NCBI GenBank assembly: GCA_016285575.1
Contig: JAEEQX010000008.1
Location: 1-47,386 of the forward strand
Length of the DNA: 47,386 nucleotides
Source of the DNA: Lachnospiraceae bacterium
Lineage (GTDB): Bacteria; Bacillota; Clostridia; Lachnospirales; Lachnospiraceae
Direction: 5' to 3'
The position numbers were made by a program, and so were the translations under genes. The notes under the pieces were generated by a model. The model ran no database searches and was not told the DNA's origin. It saw nothing but the letters and a program-made list of their open reading frames with translations. This document shows, piece by piece, positions 33,501 to 42,810 of the stretch (positions within the stretch are counted from its first letter, which is position 1; every line of letters begins with the position of its first letter).

Positions 33501-34622
33501 TTAGTAGAATACATGTGCTCCGATTACAACACCGCTTGAGTCCGAACCGGCTCTGTGGAAACTCTTGGCGTCTCCGACTGTTGTTGCACCTGCAAGTGCC
33601 TCGTTGGCTGCCTGCATGCACTCTGCATTAACACCGTTGGCAAGAATGGTAGCGAGTGTACCGTTGCTTGCAGGACCGAACTGTCCGGGTGCATATATAA
33701 CTTCGGCAATAGTATTAGGGTATCTGGGGCTCTTAACTCTGTTAAGTACTACAGCACCAACAGCAATCTTACCCTCATAACACTGGTTGCCTGCTTCTGC
33801 CTGTATTATGGCACCAAGAAGAGTAGCCTCATCAACGGATGCTGAATATGCACCCTGGTTAGCGGTAAGCTTAGCCTTTTCCTGAGCAGCTATAGCTTCT
33901 CTCGCTCTAATCTCTTCCATGGTCTCGCCATCTTCAATAAAAAGCTCTATATTAACGTATTCGGCAGCTACGTATCTGGTGTTACCCTTGTAATCAACGG
34001 AAACCCATTCACCTAACTCCTCTTTAACGCTCCATTCTGAATTGATTTCGAATAATCCATCAGTAGCATACTCGGTACCGGGGCCCTTTCTGATACGAAG
34101 ACTCTCGACATTGATGATTGCAATTCTCTCGCAATTGGCAACAGCAAATTCTCTGGCTGCATCGCCGAACAAAAGGAAGTCATTTCTGACCCAGCCTTCG
34201 AGTTCTCCTGACTTGATATGTGTCCAACCGTCACCTCTCTCGATTATGTCACCGCCGCACTTTCTATATAACTTACCAACGATTTCACAATCTGTATTGG
34301 GCTCTTTACGCACGTTAACAAAGTCCTGCACTGAAGCCATAAAGAAGTTCGAATAATCAGGCTTCTCTTCTTCGACTTCGACAGTCTCTTCGACTTCTTC
34401 TTCGCTCGAAAGATCTTCTTCTGTGATTTCCACATCTCTCTCAAGCTCACTCGCAGCGCCTGCCTCAAGAACAAATGAGTCATATTCCACTTCAGGAACT
34501 TCGAGTGAATAATCGCCGGATTGTCTGCCGTTAATCTTGAACGGTGCAGCACCAATGCTCGATATTACAAATACAATCACGAACCCTAAAGAAGCGATTC
34601 GCGTCAACATACTTTTTGCCAT
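33501..34622 (-). CDS. Secreted cell-wall hydrolase, two SH3 domains and a SleB-like catalytic domain
   Basis: 373 residues. A signal peptide at the start (FVIVFVISSIGAAPF) leads to a Glu-rich linker, then two bacterial SH3 domains (MASVQDFVNVRKEPNTDCEI and IAIINVESLRIRKGPGTEYA). The C-terminal 110 or so residues are a SleB/hydrolase-2 domain (LLGAIIQAEAGNQCYEG, then VLNRVKSPRYPNTIAEVIYA and FHRAGSDSSGVVIGAHVFY). The Glu of AEAGN is the likely catalytic acid. It should cut peptidoglycan outside the cell; spore germination is one use of the family, but spore genes are not nearby. Confidence 0.9.
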   Translation of the reverse strand: MAKSMLTRIASLGFVIVFVISSIGAAPFKINGRQSGDYSLEVPEVEYDSFVLEAGAASELERDVEITEEDLSSEEEVEETVEVEEEKPDYSNFFMASVQDFVNVRKEPNTDCEIVGKLYRKCGGDIIERGDGWTHIKSGELEGWVRNDFLLFGDAAREFAVANCERIAIINVESLRIRKGPGTEYATDGLFEINSEWSVKEELGEWVSVDYKGNTRYVAAEYVNIELFIEDGETMEEIRAREAIAAQEKAKLTANQGAYSASVDEATLLGAIIQAEAGNQCYEGKIAVGAVVLNRVKSPRYPNTIAEVIYAPGQFGPASNGTLATILANGVNAECMQAANEALAGATTVGDAKSFHRAGSDSSGVVIGAHVFY

Positions 34623-34690
34623 ATATAAAACCTAAATAACCTAAGACCAAAAATGTTGCTTAAAAAAGATAATACCAAAAGAATTATTCA

Positions 34691-34719
34691 TTGTCAAATT
34701 TACCAATAGGCGTTATAAT
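34691..34719 (+). promoter_or_regulatory. Promoter of the YjfB-type gene
   Basis: TTGTCA (34691-34696) and TATAAT (34714-34719) are 17 bases apart. This is the vegetative type, not the flagellar sigma type. Confidence 0.75.
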
Positions 34720-34752
34720 ATATGTACCATTTTTGAAAGGGAGGGTTTTTAT

Positions 34753-34944
34753 ATGGATATCGCTGCTTTATCGATGGCTATGGCCCAGAACAGAATAATG
34801 GAATCATTCGGAGTGGAGATGCTCAGCAAGACACTTGACACTCAGGAACAAATCGGCAATGAAGTTGTGCAGATGATAGACTCTGCCGCAATGGAAAGAA
34901 GCATTAATCCCGCAATCGGCGGCAATATTGATATCTCCATATAG
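34753..34944 (+). CDS. YjfB-family small protein (putative motility protein)
   Basis: 63 residues. The sequence MDIAALSMAMAQNRIMESFG, then VEMLSKTLDTQEQIG, matches the YjfB family, annotated as putative motility protein without a proven role. Helical throughout, no signal. AAAGGGAGGG lies 8 or so bases upstream. It is one of only three plus-strand genes here, with its own promoter, and it converges with the PHP gene. Confidence 0.82.
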   Translation: MDIAALSMAMAQNRIMESFGVEMLSKTLDTQEQIGNEVVQMIDSAAMERSINPAIGGNIDISI

Positions 34945-34977
34945 TGAGAATTGCTTCTATATAATATTACAGCATAA

Positions 34978-35751
34978 TCAGCGGATGGAAACATCCGCTA
35001 TTATTTTACCCATTTTATCTCTCCAGTACAGGCCGTCGGACATTACATAATCCTCTCCGCCAAGCACAGCATTGCAAAAGTCAGATGCATCTTTAAGTCT
35101 TCTCTTAAATGCCATTCCACCTCCGAAGAGTCTTATGGAGTGAACATCCGATCCTGCCGTCATGGGCTTATTGTTTTTAAGTGCAAGTTCCAAAGCACTG
35201 TCATTCCATGAAGGCTCGTTATGAGACTTGCTTAAAGGACTTGAATGCGTAGCATTGAACGCTTCTATTGCATCCGCGTATTGCGAGAAGAGACGTACCT
35301 CGGGAATATATGATTCAACCCTGTAAGGATGAGCCTGTGCCACCATTCCGCCCGCTTCATGAACCAGTTTATACTGATTCTCAATATCGGCAGTTCTGAA
35401 AGCCTCATTTTCAAGGAACCATTCAACACTTAATCCCCATATTAAAAACTCTGTTCCGACAAATCCCGTTTCCATGCCGAAATATACGTCAAAATCATTG
35501 GCATCGCCATATTTTTTTGCATCCAGATATCCGTACGAATACTTGGTCATCCACTCTTTCCAAGGCAGTTCTCTGCTAACCGAAGTATTGCCGCCCCAAT
35601 TGTGATCTGTTATAAAAGCGCCCGTATAGCCGAATTCCTTACACGCTCTCGCCATTTCCTCACCGCTGTTGTTGCCGCATGCACTGCCAAGATTGGTATG
35701 CATATGTGTCTCATACAAATACGGATATTCATTTAATAACTCTATCTTCAT
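34978..35751 (-). CDS. PHP-domain phosphoesterase
   Basis: 257 residues from the ATG at 35751; the ATG at 35778 would overlap the preceding gene by 14 bases. The family is metal-dependent: YETHMHTNLGSACG (HxH), FITDHNWGG, AQAHPYRVESY and AGSDVHSIR supply the His and Asp ligands. PHP proteins cut phosphomonoesters such as histidinol phosphate or oligonucleotides. The substrate is unknown. It is 13 bases after a DUF368 lipid-carrier transporter gene, so the two are probably one operon. Confidence 0.85.
   Translation of the reverse strand: MKIELLNEYPYLYETHMHTNLGSACGNNSGEEMARACKEFGYTGAFITDHNWGGNTSVSRELPWKEWMTKYSYGYLDAKKYGDANDFDVYFGMETGFVGTEFLIWGLSVEWFLENEAFRTADIENQYKLVHEAGGMVAQAHPYRVESYIPEVRLFSQYADAIEAFNATHSSPLSKSHNEPSWNDSALELALKNNKPMTAGSDVHSIRLFGGGMAFKRRLKDASDFCNAVLGGEDYVMSDGLYWRDKMGKIIADVSIR
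34980..35005. terminator. Two-way terminator inside the end of the PHP gene
   Basis: AGCGGATG and CATCCGCT pair perfectly around the tetraloop GAAA, with T-rich tails on the plus side and A-rich before it. It ends the YjfB gene and lies in the last codons of the PHP gene. Confidence 0.75.
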
Positions 35752-35764
35752 CTTAACCGCCTGA

Positions 35765-36688
35765 CTACAGCTCAGCATCGCTGTCTACCTTAAAATTGCT
35801 TAAAAGAAAAGCAAGTGCGAATCCAACCAGAACGCACGTTACGGATATGAACACATCCAAAGCACTGTATTCTCTGAATATGGGGAAAATCATCAAAGTC
35901 GAAGCCAACACTATACCGACAACCGCGTGGAATGCTTCGCTGTAATGCTTTTTAAATATCTTTTCTATTACCCTTGCAAGAAGTGCCGCCGTTACAATCA
36001 TTCCCACAACCCAGGGAATAATAACCGAGAGGTCAAAAGTCGCAAGGCCTGTATTGAACGGCTCATAGATACCAAGGCTCATCATAATCGATGAACTGGT
36101 AAGTCCCGGAATAATAATGCTTAATCCCCACATTACTCCGGAAAATAAGAACCATCCAAGATTGGGTGTGATGTTAACATTGGGAAGAAGCGCAACTGTC
36201 AACAATGATATAAACATTATTACGAATGCAATTCCCATGGAGATAAAGGAGGACTTGCTTCTGCCTTTTTTGCCAGCCTCCTTGTAAAGAGAAGGAACAT
36301 TACCGAATATCATGCCGATAAAGGTCCATATTGTATATGTCTCAAATGAACCGTATGCAACTTTAATAAGATTGGATACGGCAAAAAATCCTATCGCCCA
36401 GCCGATTCCTATCAAAATATAGCCAAAAAGATTGCGCTTTAAGGCCTTGAACGGATGCGAAAACAATTCCATTACCATGGGATACATGCCGAGTACGACG
36501 CATAACACGCCTCCGCTGAATCCGGGAAGTATCGCACCTGCTCCGACTGCAACACCCGCTATAAAATCCATCACCAGTTTGGCTGCCGGGCTCTTTTCAG
36601 AACTGCCCTTTTTGCCGTTACCTGACTCCTTAACCTCTGTTGCATCGGAATCGTCTGTTAAATTAACTATTTCTTCATTATCTGTCAT
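35765..36688 (-). CDS. popT: DUF368 membrane protein (PopT-type polyprenyl phosphate transporter)
   Basis: 307 residues with about eight membrane segments after a charged start. The family marker AVGAGAILPGFSGGVLCVVL is followed by KRNLFGYILIGIGWAIGF and GLSIIIPGLTSSSIMMSLGI. DUF368 proteins move undecaprenyl phosphate, the wall-synthesis lipid carrier, back across the membrane; this role is known for characterised members and assumed here. It lies between deoC and the PHP gene. Confidence 0.88.
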   Translation of the reverse strand: MTDNEEIVNLTDDSDATEVKESGNGKKGSSEKSPAAKLVMDFIAGVAVGAGAILPGFSGGVLCVVLGMYPMVMELFSHPFKALKRNLFGYILIGIGWAIGFFAVSNLIKVAYGSFETYTIWTFIGMIFGNVPSLYKEAGKKGRSKSSFISMGIAFVIMFISLLTVALLPNVNITPNLGWFLFSGVMWGLSIIIPGLTSSSIMMSLGIYEPFNTGLATFDLSVIIPWVVGMIVTAALLARVIEKIFKKHYSEAFHAVVGIVLASTLMIFPIFREYSALDVFISVTCVLVGFALAFLLSNFKVDSDAEL

Positions 36689-36741
36689 TATGTTTCAATC
36701 CTTATACATCCTCGCAGGATGTCTCGGATATAAGAGCAAAT

Positions 36742-37428
36742 TTATTTTTCCATGCCCTTAACTATCTTAACTATACGGCTGGTTCCGAGTCTGTCAGCGC
36801 CTGCTGCCACAAACGCCTTAGCATCTTCTATGGAAGATATGCCACCTGCTGCCTTGATCTTAACAGGTTCTTTAATATACTTGGCAAAAATCTCAACATC
36901 ATGAAGAGTAGCGCCACCTTTAGAAAATCCTGTGGAAGTCTTGATATAATCCGCACCTGATTCATTGACTATCTCGCACATCTTAATCTTTTCTTCATCT
37001 GTCAAAAGACATGTCTCGATGATAACCTTGAGTACTCTGTCACCACATACAGTCTTAACGGACTTGATGTCCTTAAGTACGTCATCGTACTTCTTATCCT
37101 TGAGTGCGCCCACATGAATAACCATGTCTATCTCATCTGCACCATTCATGATGGCTTCTTCTGCCTCGAAGCACTTAACTGCAGTTGTAGAATAGCCGTT
37201 GGGGAATCCAATAACTGTACATACTTTAACAGGCTCTACCTTGCGCTCGCTAGCTTCTTCTTTTATATATTCACTTGCTCTCTTAACATATGCTGCAGGG
37301 ATGCATACCGATGCAGTCTGATATGTAAGTGCATCGTCGCAAATAACCTTAATCTCATCCCATGTTGAATCAACACTTAAAAGTGTGTGGTCAACTTTAG
37401 CAAGTATCTCTTTTAATTCTGTATCCAT
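36742..37428 (-). CDS. deoC: Deoxyribose-phosphate aldolase
   Basis: 228 residues, full length. It splits deoxyribose 5-phosphate to acetaldehyde and glyceraldehyde 3-phosphate. [14 protein letters not shown] carries the Schiff-base lysine (Lys163) and IKAAGGIS carries the second lysine (Lys192). [12 protein letters not shown] gives Asp101. It lies 53 bases before the DUF368 gene. No other deoxynucleoside genes are next to it. Confidence 0.95.
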   Translation of the reverse strand: MDTELKEILAKVDHTLLSVDSTWDEIKVICDDALTYQTASVCIPAAYVKRASEYIKEEASERKVEPVKVCTVIGFPNGYSTTAVKCFEAEEAIMNGADEIDMVIHVGALKDKKYDDVLKDIKSVKTVCGDRVLKVIIETCLLTDEEKIKMCEIVNESGADYIKTSTGFSKGGATLHDVEIFAKYIKEPVKIKAAGGISSIEDAKAFVAAGADRLGTSRIVKIVKGMEK

Positions 37429-37482
37429 TTCTTTTCCTCTAATTCACAATCCTGTTTGTTATCCAAACAAACTCTCAAATAA

Positions 37483-38733
37483 TTATTCAACAAAAAGTGC
37501 GAATAAGTCATCATATGTCTCACGACGTCTAATAAGCTTATCCTTACCATCCTTGGTAATTAAAACTTCTGCCGCACGAGGACGTGTGTTGTATGATGAA
37601 CTCATGGAGTATCCATATGCACCTGCATCGAGTACGCATACAAGGTCGCCTGTCTCGATATGTGCAAGAGGTCTCTCCTTGCAAAGTAAATCTCCAGACT
37701 CACAGATGTTACCTGTTACGCTTACTTCTTCAAGAGTATCACGACTTACTGCCTTGCCGTTATGAAGTACTTCAATATCATGATATGAATCATAGAGTGT
37801 AGGACGAGCAAGTACGTTCATACCGATGTCAGTACCTGCATATTTCTTGCCTGCATTCTGCTTGGTTGCGTGAACTCTACCAAGGATTACGCCACCTTCT
37901 GCTACACAGTATCTACCGGGCTCACTCTTGAATAAAGGAATATTGTCTTTATGCTTTTCAACATATACATCAAGAAGTGCAGTGAATCTCTCAGTGAATG
38001 ATGCCATATCGAATCTTGCTTCATCATCAAGCTTGTGATAAGGGATACCATATCCGCCACCGAAATCAATGTACTCAAGATCATCGAACTTATCAGCAAT
38101 TCTAAGAAAGTTCTCAACTGCCTGTAAGAAAGGTTCGGGATCAAGATACTGTGAACCAACATGCTGGTTAATCTCTGCAATCTTTAAGTTATGCTTTTTA
38201 GCAATCTCAAAAATCTTATCTACATCTTCTTCTGCAACACCGAACTTAGTCTTTTTACCGGCTGTAACAACCTTCTCATGATGACCTGCACCTACACCGG
38301 GATTGATTCTTACAGAACATTTTCCTCCGGGATTAAGTGAACCAAAAAGATCAAGCTGATCAAGACTGTCGAGGCTGACCATGATGTCATGATCAATAGC
38401 AAACTGTAACTCTGACTTGTCTACGTTGTTAGGTACGAAGAAAATTCTGTCTGAAGGGAAACCTGCTTTTATAAGAAGTCTCATCTCGCCTTCTGACATC
38501 GCGTCTGCGTTAAGTCCTTCTTCAAGTGCCATCTTTAGAATGGTTAAGTTGCTGTTAGCCTTCATGGAGTAGTTGGCACGATAAGGATACTTGGTAATAA
38601 CATTAGCTACTTCACGCATGCACTTTCGTATTGTCTCTTCGTTATATACATATGTGGGTGTACCGTATTTGCTTGCAATGTCTTCCGGATTAATACCTTT
38701 AAAAAAGTTGCTTTCTTCGATGTAAGATCTCAT
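37483..38733 (-). CDS. lysA: Diaminopimelate decarboxylase
   Basis: 416 residues. The PLP enzyme makes lysine from meso-diaminopimelate. YSMKANSNL carries the PLP lysine (Lys58). FGVAEEDVDKIFEIA, NQHVGSQ, FGGGYGIPYHKL, EPGRYCVAEGG and CESGDLL follow in the expected order. Its promoter has an extended -10 box. Together with IscS it fits a normal anaerobic biosynthetic genome. Confidence 0.96.
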   Translation of the reverse strand: MRSYIEESNFFKGINPEDIASKYGTPTYVYNEETIRKCMREVANVITKYPYRANYSMKANSNLTILKMALEEGLNADAMSEGEMRLLIKAGFPSDRIFFVPNNVDKSELQFAIDHDIMVSLDSLDQLDLFGSLNPGGKCSVRINPGVGAGHHEKVVTAGKKTKFGVAEEDVDKIFEIAKKHNLKIAEINQHVGSQYLDPEPFLQAVENFLRIADKFDDLEYIDFGGGYGIPYHKLDDEARFDMASFTERFTALLDVYVEKHKDNIPLFKSEPGRYCVAEGGVILGRVHATKQNAGKKYAGTDIGMNVLARPTLYDSYHDIEVLHNGKAVSRDTLEEVSVTGNICESGDLLCKERPLAHIETGDLVCVLDAGAYGYSMSSSYNTRPRAAEVLITKDGKDKLIRRRETYDDLFALFVE

Positions 38734-38767
38734 TGTCGTTCTCCATTCATATTTTTATGTCTAAACA

Positions 38768-38776
38768 ATTATACCA
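38768..38776 (-). promoter_or_regulatory. Extended -10 promoter of lysA
   Basis: TGGTATAAT reads on the minus strand. The -35 region is weak and A-rich, as expected for extended -10 promoters. Confidence 0.55.
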
Positions 38777-38811
38777 TCTTTTTTCTTTTTTACAGCGACA
38801 AAAAAGGAATG

Positions 38812-40335
38812 TCAGCAAAAAAGATTCTTTTTTCGCTCTATCATCTCGTCTATCTGATTAAGATATAAGTCTATGTCCTTCACGTTATCGCATCTCTCTA
38901 TTCTGCCGTCAGGATATACGCGCTTAGTCACGCTTCCTGCGCCGATGGCGACTATGGATTGTATTTCTTCCATAATGAGAATGTTGTAAAGTCCTTCCTT
39001 GCCTTCTGATGCATAGCCTGTATTCTCTAGGTTACCTGCCATCTGCTTTTGTCTGTACAGATAGTACGGATTAAGACCCATCTTTTTTGCACCCTCGCTT
39101 GATATTCTCATAGCTGCTTCGTAATCCATAGTGGTCTCTAAGTTGTTTTCATCCATCCATCTCTTAAGTCTCGATGCTCTTTTTATAGCAAGAGAATGAA
39201 CTGTAAGAGAGTCCGGCGAAAGCTTGGTCAATTCATCTATCGTATGCTTAACATCATCAATGGTTTCGCCCGGAAGTCCAAGAATAATATCGGTATTGAT
39301 GTTGTCAAATCCCATACTTCTTGCCATGTTAAAAGCTTCAATGAATTGAGCCACAGTGTGATTACGACCGATGGCTTTGAGAGTATCATCACTCATTGTC
39401 TGCGGGTTAACTGATATACGATTGATGGGATACTTTTTTATGACCTCAAGTTTTTCTCTAGTGATACTATCCGCCCTTCCTGCCTCGATGGTAAATTCCT
39501 TAACATTATCCCAAGGAAGTATGCTAGTAATATATCCTAATAATTCATCAAGTTCTTCAGGACTAAGAGTGGTAGGCGTACCGCCTCCTATATATACAGT
39601 ATCAAGGAACTTATCGCCCATGTTGGCAGCTGTCCATTCGAGTTCTTTTTTTAATGCAAGAAGATAGTCCTTGATCTTGTTTTTATATTTGAATATCGGA
39701 TTGGATGTAAATGAACAGTAGAGGCATGTTGAAGGGCAAAAAGGAATTCCGACATACACGCTGTATCCATCCGTGCCATGCACTCTCGACATGATGTTCA
39801 TCTCACGAAGTGCAATGTCTATACCTAAGTTGAGTTTTTCACCACGAAGGCGACGCTCATTATAGAGTCTGTCTGAAATCAAATTCTTGATCTCGGGAAG
39901 ACCGACATAATTACCCATACCATTATGTTCTCTGTCAGTAGAATTAAGGTTGATAAAAGTTCCCGCACCCTTACTTAACTCTTCTTCGAGAATTGTTCTT
40001 ATAAGTTTGGTTGGACGAATACCTGTTAGATTACCCCAGGGTAATTCTTTGCCTGTGCATTCAGAAAGAAAATCATATAAGTCTCTTCCGAATTCTTTCT
40101 TGGCCGCATCCTTTTCTTCAGAAATAATCGTGTATTCTTTCGTCGAATTATATTCTTCAAAATCAAGAGAAATCGCTACTTTCGTGCCCTCTTCCGCTAT
40201 TTCGAATTGACCCTCGAAATCCCCTGTCGCATCCGCTGCCGTGACGACTTCAACTCCCGGAAAGAAAGAAGTCAAAAGCGCATATACATCGTATTCTCTC
40301 TCCCCTTTATTAATCTGAACCTTGATTCTTTTCAT
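38812..40335 (-). CDS. hemZ: Radical SAM coproporphyrinogen dehydrogenase HemZ
   Basis: 507 residues. The oxygen-independent enzyme family oxidises coproporphyrinogen III in heme synthesis. The cluster motif CPSTCLYC (Cys200, Cys204, Cys207) is in the context VYVGIPFCPSTCLYCSFTSN. DTVYIGGGTPTTLSPEELD and RISVNPQTMSDDTLKAIGR are typical of HemN/HemZ. An N-terminal 180 residues precede the radical SAM core, as in HemZ. Other heme genes are not in the window, so the actual substrate could differ. Confidence 0.9.
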   Translation of the reverse strand: MKRIKVQINKGEREYDVYALLTSFFPGVEVVTAADATGDFEGQFEIAEEGTKVAISLDFEEYNSTKEYTIISEEKDAAKKEFGRDLYDFLSECTGKELPWGNLTGIRPTKLIRTILEEELSKGAGTFINLNSTDREHNGMGNYVGLPEIKNLISDRLYNERRLRGEKLNLGIDIALREMNIMSRVHGTDGYSVYVGIPFCPSTCLYCSFTSNPIFKYKNKIKDYLLALKKELEWTAANMGDKFLDTVYIGGGTPTTLSPEELDELLGYITSILPWDNVKEFTIEAGRADSITREKLEVIKKYPINRISVNPQTMSDDTLKAIGRNHTVAQFIEAFNMARSMGFDNINTDIILGLPGETIDDVKHTIDELTKLSPDSLTVHSLAIKRASRLKRWMDENNLETTMDYEAAMRISSEGAKKMGLNPYYLYRQKQMAGNLENTGYASEGKEGLYNILIMEEIQSIVAIGAGSVTKRVYPDGRIERCDNVKDIDLYLNQIDEMIERKKNLFC

Positions 40336-40405
40336 TATGTTTCTCTTTTCTTACACCATGGTTCTGCATTTTACCAATGGCAGATTCAATCTTTTTTGAA
40401 TCATT

Positions 40406-41680
40406 TTATTTAATGGAATCGATAACCCAGTCGGCATCTTCCATTTTATATGTATTGCCGCATGCAGGGCAGTTTTTATGCTTGTATGCATTGAAACTTG
40501 CGCCGCAGGAAGGGCACATGAACTTCGAAATTGAGAACGCAATTCCGGTTTTCTTCGAAAGATTTTTTCTCATGTTAACATGGAATACTCTCTCATTTTC
40601 TCTTGCTTTTCCGTTTGATTCGCTTAAAACTTCCGTATAAACATCCGCGGATACGAAAGCTATATCATCCTTAACTTCAACCGATTTAAAGTCCATCGCT
40701 CCTCTGAAAAACACATCAACAATATCTTTCATTTCAGGTGATAAAGCAGGACCTTCGTAGAAAGGAAGTTCATTTGGATCCTCGCTGTATATTGCCGACT
40801 TCATCTTGGCAACAGTCTGACTCATGAAATATTCCTGCATATAATCCTGGCCGTATTTTTGAAGTTCTTCTTCAAATTTTTTGTGTGATGCGAATGTAGC
40901 CAAAAGCGGAGCGGATTTGGCGGCACCAATTAAAAGTTTGCCCATAAGAATCATTCCGCCGATGAATAAACTCATAAAAGGAGCAGTGAAAATTCCATAT
41001 GCCAAAGCACTTACAGGAAGCATAATCATCTGCATGATCGCCTCGGGATCAGACTTAAGCGCCAACATTACAACAGCTCCCAAACCTCCGAAAATGACGG
41101 CTAAGATGGGTGCACCAACAAGCAGAACTCCGAAAGTTACTGCAGAAACGATTAAATAGAATTTAAGCATTTCTTTTTTCTCTTTGGAATAATCCTCAAC
41201 AATATTGTAAGCCGTTACTTTGGGATATAATTCATCCATCTTAAAAGAGGTACCGCAAAAAGGGCAGCCCTCGGTAAGAGCTTTGATTTTCTCGGGATTA
41301 CCGCAGTTAGGACAGATATATATTTCGTCTCCCATGTTTTGGCCGTTGATATAATTAATTACAACCGACCAAACATTTGCATTCATTTTCTTTTTATTTA
41401 TTCTCTTGCCGTTTTTCTGAAGAAGGCGTGTATACTTTGTGGTGCTGGTCCACATTTTCGCAAAGTAATGTTCATCCTTTGCTTCCCTTCCCATTTCTCT
41501 TCCCTCGGGATTATGTCCTCTCGGAGTGAATTCATAGTCAAGCAAAAGACCCTTTTTCTTAAGACGATCCTTTTGAATATCAACATAATTCTGAACTTCT
41601 CTGTCACATGTGGTAAGCTTTCTGTCTGTACTTAAAGCATCTGAAAGTTCTGAAAGAAAAGCCTGCTGAATATTTGCCAT
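40406..41680 (-). CDS. Membrane protein with two zinc ribbons
   Basis: 424 residues from the ATG at 41680, with GGAGGGG upstream. A first zinc ribbon near residue 125 (CPNCGNPEKI, then CPFCGTSF) precedes two or three membrane segments (about 175-245). A second ribbon lies at the C-terminus (CPSCGASFNAYKHKNCPACG). The middle (about 270-385) may be a Tim44-like domain, with low certainty. The function is unknown. A single gene. Confidence 0.7.
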   Translation of the reverse strand: MANIQQAFLSELSDALSTDRKLTTCDREVQNYVDIQKDRLKKKGLLLDYEFTPRGHNPEGREMGREAKDEHYFAKMWTSTTKYTRLLQKNGKRINKKKMNANVWSVVINYINGQNMGDEIYICPNCGNPEKIKALTEGCPFCGTSFKMDELYPKVTAYNIVEDYSKEKKEMLKFYLIVSAVTFGVLLVGAPILAVIFGGLGAVVMLALKSDPEAIMQMIMLPVSALAYGIFTAPFMSLFIGGMILMGKLLIGAAKSAPLLATFASHKKFEEELQKYGQDYMQEYFMSQTVAKMKSAIYSEDPNELPFYEGPALSPEMKDIVDVFFRGAMDFKSVEVKDDIAFVSADVYTEVLSESNGKARENERVFHVNMRKNLSKKTGIAFSISKFMCPSCGASFNAYKHKNCPACGNTYKMEDADWVIDSIK

Positions 41681-41720
41681 TATCACCCCTCCTCTTTTAC
41701 TTAAAAACTTTTAAACTCAC

Positions 41721-42581
41721 TTATTTTGACTGCTTCGGAAAAATAAACGAAGACTTTATTGCGCCCTCATTACAAGCTTCCTTGCACTTACCGCAACGAA
41801 TACATTCTGTTGAATTGGGTTTCTCCCATACCTTTATATCCATGTCGCATGCTTTTTGACATGCACCACATTTAACGCATTTATCCTCATCAATCTTTAA
41901 TCTGTATAACGATATCGGATTGAGTAATCCATACATTGCACCAAGCGGACATACGTATTTGCAAAAAGGTCTATAGACGATAATCGAAGATAATAAGCAT
42001 GTTACAAGAATCGAAATCTTAAGCCAGAATCTCCAACCTATCGTTGTTCTGAGTGACTCATTGGCAAGCACCAAAGGGATACCTCCAAGAAAAGTTCCCG
42101 AAGGACATATGTACTCACAAAACCAGGGTTGTCCGACACCTGCTATATTCAATACCGTCAATGGAAGAACTATTACGAATACCAATAAGATAATGTATCT
42201 TATGTATTTTAAAAACTTATGACCGTATATGTTTTTATATTTCTTAGGAAAAGGAATCTTATATAAGAGGTCCTGTACCAATCCGAAGGGACATGCAAAA
42301 CCGCATATAAGTCTACCGAAGATTACACCGAACAATCCGATAAAGCCAAGCACATATAATGATACTTTATATCTGCCGCTTCCCAACACCGCCTGCAAAG
42401 AGCCGACGGGGCATGAACCCAATGCTCCGGGGCAAGAATAACAATTAAGTCCCGGCACGCATATACTCTTAAGTTTTCCTTTGTATATCTTTCCGCTTAA
42501 CCATCCTTTGATGTAGCCATTAGTCAGTGCAAATGTTACTGCTTGAATGATAAGTCGGATTGTTTGTCTTTTGGATTTCAT
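41721..42581 (-). CDS. NapH/NosR-type membrane ferredoxin protein
   Basis: 286 residues from the ATG at 42581 (RBS AGGA-like just before it). Several membrane segments hold cytoplasmic or outer Cys motifs: CGFACPFGLVQDLL and CKYVCPLGAMYGL, the twin CX3CP blocks of NapH. The C-terminus has two 4Fe-4S sites (CVKCGACQKACDMD and CIRCGKCKEACNEG). It should carry electrons across the membrane to a partner, likely the CXXC mini-protein upstream whose stop overlaps its start (TAATG). Confidence 0.88.
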   Translation of the reverse strand: MKSKRQTIRLIIQAVTFALTNGYIKGWLSGKIYKGKLKSICVPGLNCYSCPGALGSCPVGSLQAVLGSGRYKVSLYVLGFIGLFGVIFGRLICGFACPFGLVQDLLYKIPFPKKYKNIYGHKFLKYIRYIILLVFVIVLPLTVLNIAGVGQPWFCEYICPSGTFLGGIPLVLANESLRTTIGWRFWLKISILVTCLLSSIIVYRPFCKYVCPLGAMYGLLNPISLYRLKIDEDKCVKCGACQKACDMDIKVWEKPNSTECIRCGKCKEACNEGAIKSSFIFPKQSK

Positions 42582-42754
42582 TATCCTATTCCTATACATT
42601 CAAGGCAGATATTAATTGCCTTAGTTAATACAACTCTTGCTTCACCATTTATTATTCCGATGACTATACAAGCAATAAAAAAGAGAATGAGAAATATTCT
42701 CACAATGTTTCTAATCACAATATTTTTATTGTTAGTATTAGTCGCATCATTCAT
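42581..42754 (-). CDS. CD1871A-family CXXC mini-protein
   Basis: 57 residues, ATG at 42754. One membrane segment (about 18-36: VRIFLILFFIACIVIGIING) is followed by ARVVLTKAINICLECIGIG at the C-terminus, with Cys50 and Cys53 as a CxxC pair. This tail is the marker of the CD1871A family. It probably holds a redox or metal centre next to the NapH-like protein. The two genes overlap by one base (TAATG). Its ribosome-binding site is weak. Confidence 0.85.
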   Translation of the reverse strand: MNDATNTNNKNIVIRNIVRIFLILFFIACIVIGIINGEARVVLTKAINICLECIGIG

Positions 42755-42810
42755 TTTTTATTCGTCTTTATTAATCTATATAAAAATCTCAAATAGCTAT
42801 TTTCAATCTT

